A stretch of 7,889 nt of DNA. It comes from an uncultured Rhodospirillaceae bacterium (lineage in GTDB: Bacteria; Pseudomonadota; Alphaproteobacteria; Thalassobaculales; Thalassobaculaceae). Under the pieces are notes generated by a model. The model saw only the letters and a program-made list of their open reading frames with translations. It was not told the origin of the DNA and did no database searches. A program made the translations under genes and the position numbers. The stretch covers positions 1 through 7,889 of the forward strand of contig CALAHL010000045.1 of assembly GCA_937891725.1 (NCBI GenBank). Direction: 5' to 3'. Below are positions 5,285 through 7,889 of this stretch, in pieces (the stretch's first letter is position 1; each line of letters opens with the position of its first letter).

Positions 5285-7399
5285 ATGAGCGACGTCGTCA
5301 TCTACAGCCGCGAGGGCGAGGTTGGCCTGATCACGATCGCCAACCCGCCCGTCAACGCCTCAAGCCAGGCGGTCCGCCAGGGCTTGCTGGACGCGCTTGC
5401 GAAAGGAGTCGCGGACGACGGCGCCAAGGCTCTGGTGATCCTGGGCGACGGCCGGACCTTCATCGCGGGTGCCGACATCAAGGAGTTCGGCAAGACCCCG
5501 CTCGACCCGCCGCTCGGCGAGGTGATCAACCAGATCGAAACCGCGCCGAAGACCACCATCGCCGCGATTCACGGCACCGCCCTGGGCGGTGGATTGGAAG
5601 TGGCTCTCGGCTGCCGGTTCCGGGTCGCCGTCAAATCCGCCAAGGTTGGACTGCCGGAAGTCCTCCTCGGGATTCTGCCCGGCGCCGGCGGCACCCAACG
5701 TCTGCCACGCGTGGCGGGCGTCGACAACGCGCTTGAGATGATCACCACCGGACGGCACGTTCCGGCACCCGAAGCCTTTGAGCTTGGTATTCTGGACGAG
5801 CTGTCGGCGGAAACCGACGTCAAGGCGGCCGGGCTGGCCTTCGCCAATCGGGTGATCGCTGAGGGACTGGCATCGAAACCTGTCCGCGAGCGGGACGAGA
5901 AGCTGGCCCAGGCTCGCGCCGACCGGACGATGTTCACGGAGATCCGCGCCAAGCTGGAGACATCCGCGCGCGGCCTGTTCTCGCCGTTCCGCTGTGTCGA
6001 TGCGGTCGAGGCGGCCCTGGATGCACCCGACTTCGTCGCTGGCCTGAAGCGGGAACGCGAGCTGTTCCAGCAATGCATGGACAGCCCGCAGCGGGCCGGG
6101 CTGATCCATTCCTTCTTTGGCGAACGCGAGGTCTCGAAGATCCCCGGCATGCCGAAAGACCTGCAAGGCCGCGCTGTCGGCAGTGCCGGTGTGATCGGCG
6201 CGGGAACGATGGGCGGCGGGATCGCCATGTGCTTCGCCAATGCGGGTATCCCGGTGACGGTGGTCGAAACCAGCCAGGAGGCGCTCGACAAAGGGCTCGG
6301 CAAGATCCGCGCGAACTACGAGATCAGCGCCAGACGCGGCCGATTCACGGAATCCCAGCTCGAAGAGCGGATGGGCCGGATCACCGGCTCGCTCGACATG
6401 GCGGATCTCAAGCATGCCGACATGATCATCGAGGCGGTGTTCGAAAGCATGGAGGTCAAGCGCGAGGTGTTCGGCAAGCTCGACGCGATCGCCAAACCGG
6501 GGGCGGTGCTGGCCTCCAACACCTCCTACCTGAACGTGGACGAGATCGCCGCCACCACCAAACGGCCGCAAGATGTGTTGGGCATGCATTTCTTCAGCCC
6601 GGCCAACGTCATGAAGCTGCTGGAGGTGGTGCGCGGGGCGAAAACTTCCGACGAGACCCTGCGGACCGCGCTGGATATCGGCAAGAAACTCGGCAAGATC
6701 GGTGCGGTTTCCGGCGTCTGTGACGGGTTCATCGGCAACCGCATGCTGAAGATCTACAAAATTCAGATGGATTATCTGCTGGAGGACGGTGCGCTGCCCT
6801 GGGAGGTGGATGCGGCGATGACCGCATTCGGCTTCCCGATGGGACCCTATGCGGTCGGTGATCTGGCCGGGCTGGACATCGGCTATATGAACCGGCGGCG
6901 GGAAGACGCGACCCGGGATCCTGCCGAACGGTATGTGACGATCGCCGACACGCTGTACGACAAGGGTCGACTGGGCCAGAAGACCGGCTCCGGCTGGTAC
7001 CGCTACGAAGAAGGCAACCGCAAACCGATCCCGGACCCGGAGGTCGAGGCCATCATCCTTGCCGCGTCCGAGCAGAAAGGCATCGCCCGACGTCTGATCG
7101 ACGCGGATGAGATCCGTACCCGCGCCCTGTGCGCGCTGGTCAACGAAGGGGCCCGCATCCTCGATGAGGGCATCGCCTTCCGACCGGTCGACATCGATAT
7201 GGTCTGGCAGTTCGGCTACGGCTTCCCGCGCTACGAAGGCGGTCCGATGTTCTGGGCGGATCGGCGCGGTCTGGACAAGGTGATGGCGGATATCGAGCGG
7301 TTTGCCGCCGAAGACCCGAAATCCTGGTCGGTTGCGCCTCTGCTGAAGAAACTCGCCGCCGAGGGCTCAACATTCAAAGCCTGGAGCGCGGCGCAGTGA
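5285..7399 (+). CDS. Bifunctional enoyl-CoA hydratase / 3-hydroxyacyl-CoA dehydrogenase (FadJ/PimF/EHHADH-like)
   Basis: A 704-residue fusion that hydrates 2-enoyl-CoA to 3-hydroxyacyl-CoA and oxidises it with NAD+ to 3-oxoacyl-CoA, the middle steps of beta-oxidation. The crotonase domain (about 1-190) has the oxyanion-hole segments FIAGADIKEF (59-68) and GTALGGGLEVAL (97-108). Glu105 and Glu125 (GLPEVLLGILPG) match the catalytic pair of E. coli FadB. The NAD-binding domain begins at about 300 with VIGAGTMGGGIA (303-314). SNTS (411-414) and HFFSPANVMKLLEVV (435-449) supply the likely catalytic His435 and Glu447. SGVCDGFIGNRML (476-488) leads into two C-terminal dimerisation domains ending near 700. 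Both active sites look intact. Length is close to E. coli FadJ (714) and mammalian peroxisomal EHHADH, and R. palustris PimF is also of this type. No adjoining thiolase is visible in the window. It should receive the enoyl-CoA made by the upstream dehydrogenase. Confidence 0.95.
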   Translation: MSDVVIYSREGEVGLITIANPPVNASSQAVRQGLLDALAKGVADDGAKALVILGDGRTFIAGADIKEFGKTPLDPPLGEVINQIETAPKTTIAAIHGTALGGGLEVALGCRFRVAVKSAKVGLPEVLLGILPGAGGTQRLPRVAGVDNALEMITTGRHVPAPEAFELGILDELSAETDVKAAGLAFANRVIAEGLASKPVRERDEKLAQARADRTMFTEIRAKLETSARGLFSPFRCVDAVEAALDAPDFVAGLKRERELFQQCMDSPQRAGLIHSFFGEREVSKIPGMPKDLQGRAVGSAGVIGAGTMGGGIAMCFANAGIPVTVVETSQEALDKGLGKIRANYEISARRGRFTESQLEERMGRITGSLDMADLKHADMIIEAVFESMEVKREVFGKLDAIAKPGAVLASNTSYLNVDEIAATTKRPQDVLGMHFFSPANVMKLLEVVRGAKTSDETLRTALDIGKKLGKIGAVSGVCDGFIGNRMLKIYKIQMDYLLEDGALPWEVDAAMTAFGFPMGPYAVGDLAGLDIGYMNRRREDATRDPAERYVTIADTLYDKGRLGQKTGSGWYRYEEGNRKPIPDPEVEAIILAASEQKGIARRLIDADEIRTRALCALVNEGARILDEGIAFRPVDIDMVWQFGYGFPRYEGGPMFWADRRGLDKVMADIERFAAEDPKSWSVAPLLKKLAAEGSTFKAWSAAQ

Positions 7400-7487
7400 C
7401 GAATGCGGTATTGTCCAGGCCGTTGACCCACTCCGCGACCGTACCACGCTCAATAGTCCGAGCCGACCAGAGGACAGGAGAGACCCG
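7400..7487 (+). promoter_or_regulatory. Intergenic spacer with ribosome binding site of the second acyl-CoA dehydrogenase
   Basis: This 88-nt gap has no hairpin-plus-T-run terminator. AGGAG at 7476-7480 lies 7 nt before the ATG at 7488 and fixes that start. TTGACC at 7423-7428 resembles a -35 box, but no good -10 box follows at 16-18 bp, so an internal promoter is only a possibility. The simplest reading is continued read-through from the operon. Confidence 0.45.
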
Positions 7488-7889
7488 ATGGATCTGAACT
7501 ACACCCCCGAAGAGCGCGCGTTCCGCGACGAGGTGCGGGCCTTCCTGGCCGAGAAGCTTCCCAAGGACGTGGCCGCCAAGGAAAAGAACCATAAGCGGCT
7601 GACCAAGGACGACCATCTGCGCTGGATGGGCGCGTTGTCCGAACGCGGCTGGCTGGGGGTGAACTGGCCGGTGGAATACGGCGGGCCAGGCTGGGACCCG
7701 GTCCAGCGGCACATCTTCGATGAGGAATGCACCGCCGCCGGCGGACCGCGCATTCTCTCGTTCGGGGTGTTCATGGTCGCCCATGTGATCATGAAGTTCG
7801 GCAATCAGGCCCAGAAGGACTATTACCTGCCGCGCATTCTGGATCTCAGCGACTGGTGGAGTCAGGGCTATTCCGAACCGGGCGCCGGC
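7488..7889 (+). CDS. Acyl-CoA dehydrogenase, PimC-like large subunit (3' end beyond window)
   Basis: The first 134 codons are present and open to the window edge; the gene is cut by the window, not broken. MDLNYTPEERAFRDEVRAFL is a standard N-terminal helix start. GWLGVNWPVEYGGPGWD (54-70) and HIFDEECTAAGGPR (75-88) follow, then the flavin/substrate loop SQGYSEPGAG (125-134), in which SEP replaces the common TEP. WPxEYGGxGW together with DWWxQGYSEPGAG is typical of the branch holding R. palustris PimC, the pimeloyl-CoA dehydrogenase large subunit, and related bacterial FadE proteins. PimC works with a small subunit, PimD, so a second dehydrogenase gene is likely just past the window. The substrate is unknown. 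Family assignment is strong; the PimC comparison is moderate because the catalytic C-terminus is missing. Confidence 0.92.
   Translation, partial: MDLNYTPEERAFRDEVRAFLAEKLPKDVAAKEKNHKRLTKDDHLRWMGALSERGWLGVNWPVEYGGPGWDPVQRHIFDEECTAAGGPRILSFGVFMVAHVIMKFGNQAQKDYYLPRILDLSDWWSQGYSEPGAG

Noticed and set aside
5360..6589. Minus-strand open frame of about 400 codons over the hydratase/dehydrogenase
   Set aside because: It has shadow composition (His, Arg, Gly rich) and lies opposite intact catalytic motifs on the plus strand.

Overview
The window looks like chromosomal DNA from a GC-rich alphaproteobacterium. I infer this from GC-rich codon use, strong Shine-Dalgarno sites, and gene families common in Rhodospirillales-like and Rhizobiales-like genomes; I cannot name the genus. 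There is no transposase, integrase, phage gene, CRISPR array or plasmid replication gene. All genes but the last are complete, and no frameshifts are visible.

Layout: a complete tRNA-Thr (anticodon CGT, with encoded CCA) lies at 8-83. It converges on an acyl-CoA synthetase gene on the minus strand (144-1787). A divergent spacer of about 400 bp (1788-2189) holds several dyad symmetries and no convincing gene. A plus-strand operon follows: an ACAD10/ACAD11-type acyl-CoA dehydrogenase (2190-3425), an SDR oxidoreductase (3427-4194), an APH-like phosphotransferase (4191-5243), a fused enoyl-CoA hydratase/3-hydroxyacyl-CoA dehydrogenase (5285-7399), and the 5' part of a second, PimC-like acyl-CoA dehydrogenase (7488 to the window end). 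The first three operon genes are packed tightly, with a 1-nt gap and then a 4-nt GTGA overlap.

Working together: acyl-CoA synthetase, SDR ketoreductase, APH-type kinase and ACAD10/11-type dehydrogenase are the enzyme classes of the Pseudomonas putida levulinate (lva) pathway. There a 4-oxoacyl-CoA is made, reduced to 4-hydroxyacyl-CoA, phosphorylated on the 4-hydroxyl, and converted by the dehydrogenase-like enzyme into an enoyl-CoA that can enter beta-oxidation. In mammals the kinase and dehydrogenase are fused as ACAD10/ACAD11. Here they are separate genes with the SDR between them, and a hydratase/dehydrogenase that could take the enoyl-CoA onward is in the same operon. My main inference is therefore that the locus degrades 4-hydroxy (gamma-hydroxy) or 4-oxo acids, or gamma-lactones, through CoA thioesters. 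The true substrate and chain length cannot be read from sequence. No LvaB-like small subunit, thiolase, transporter or regulator gene is visible in the window.
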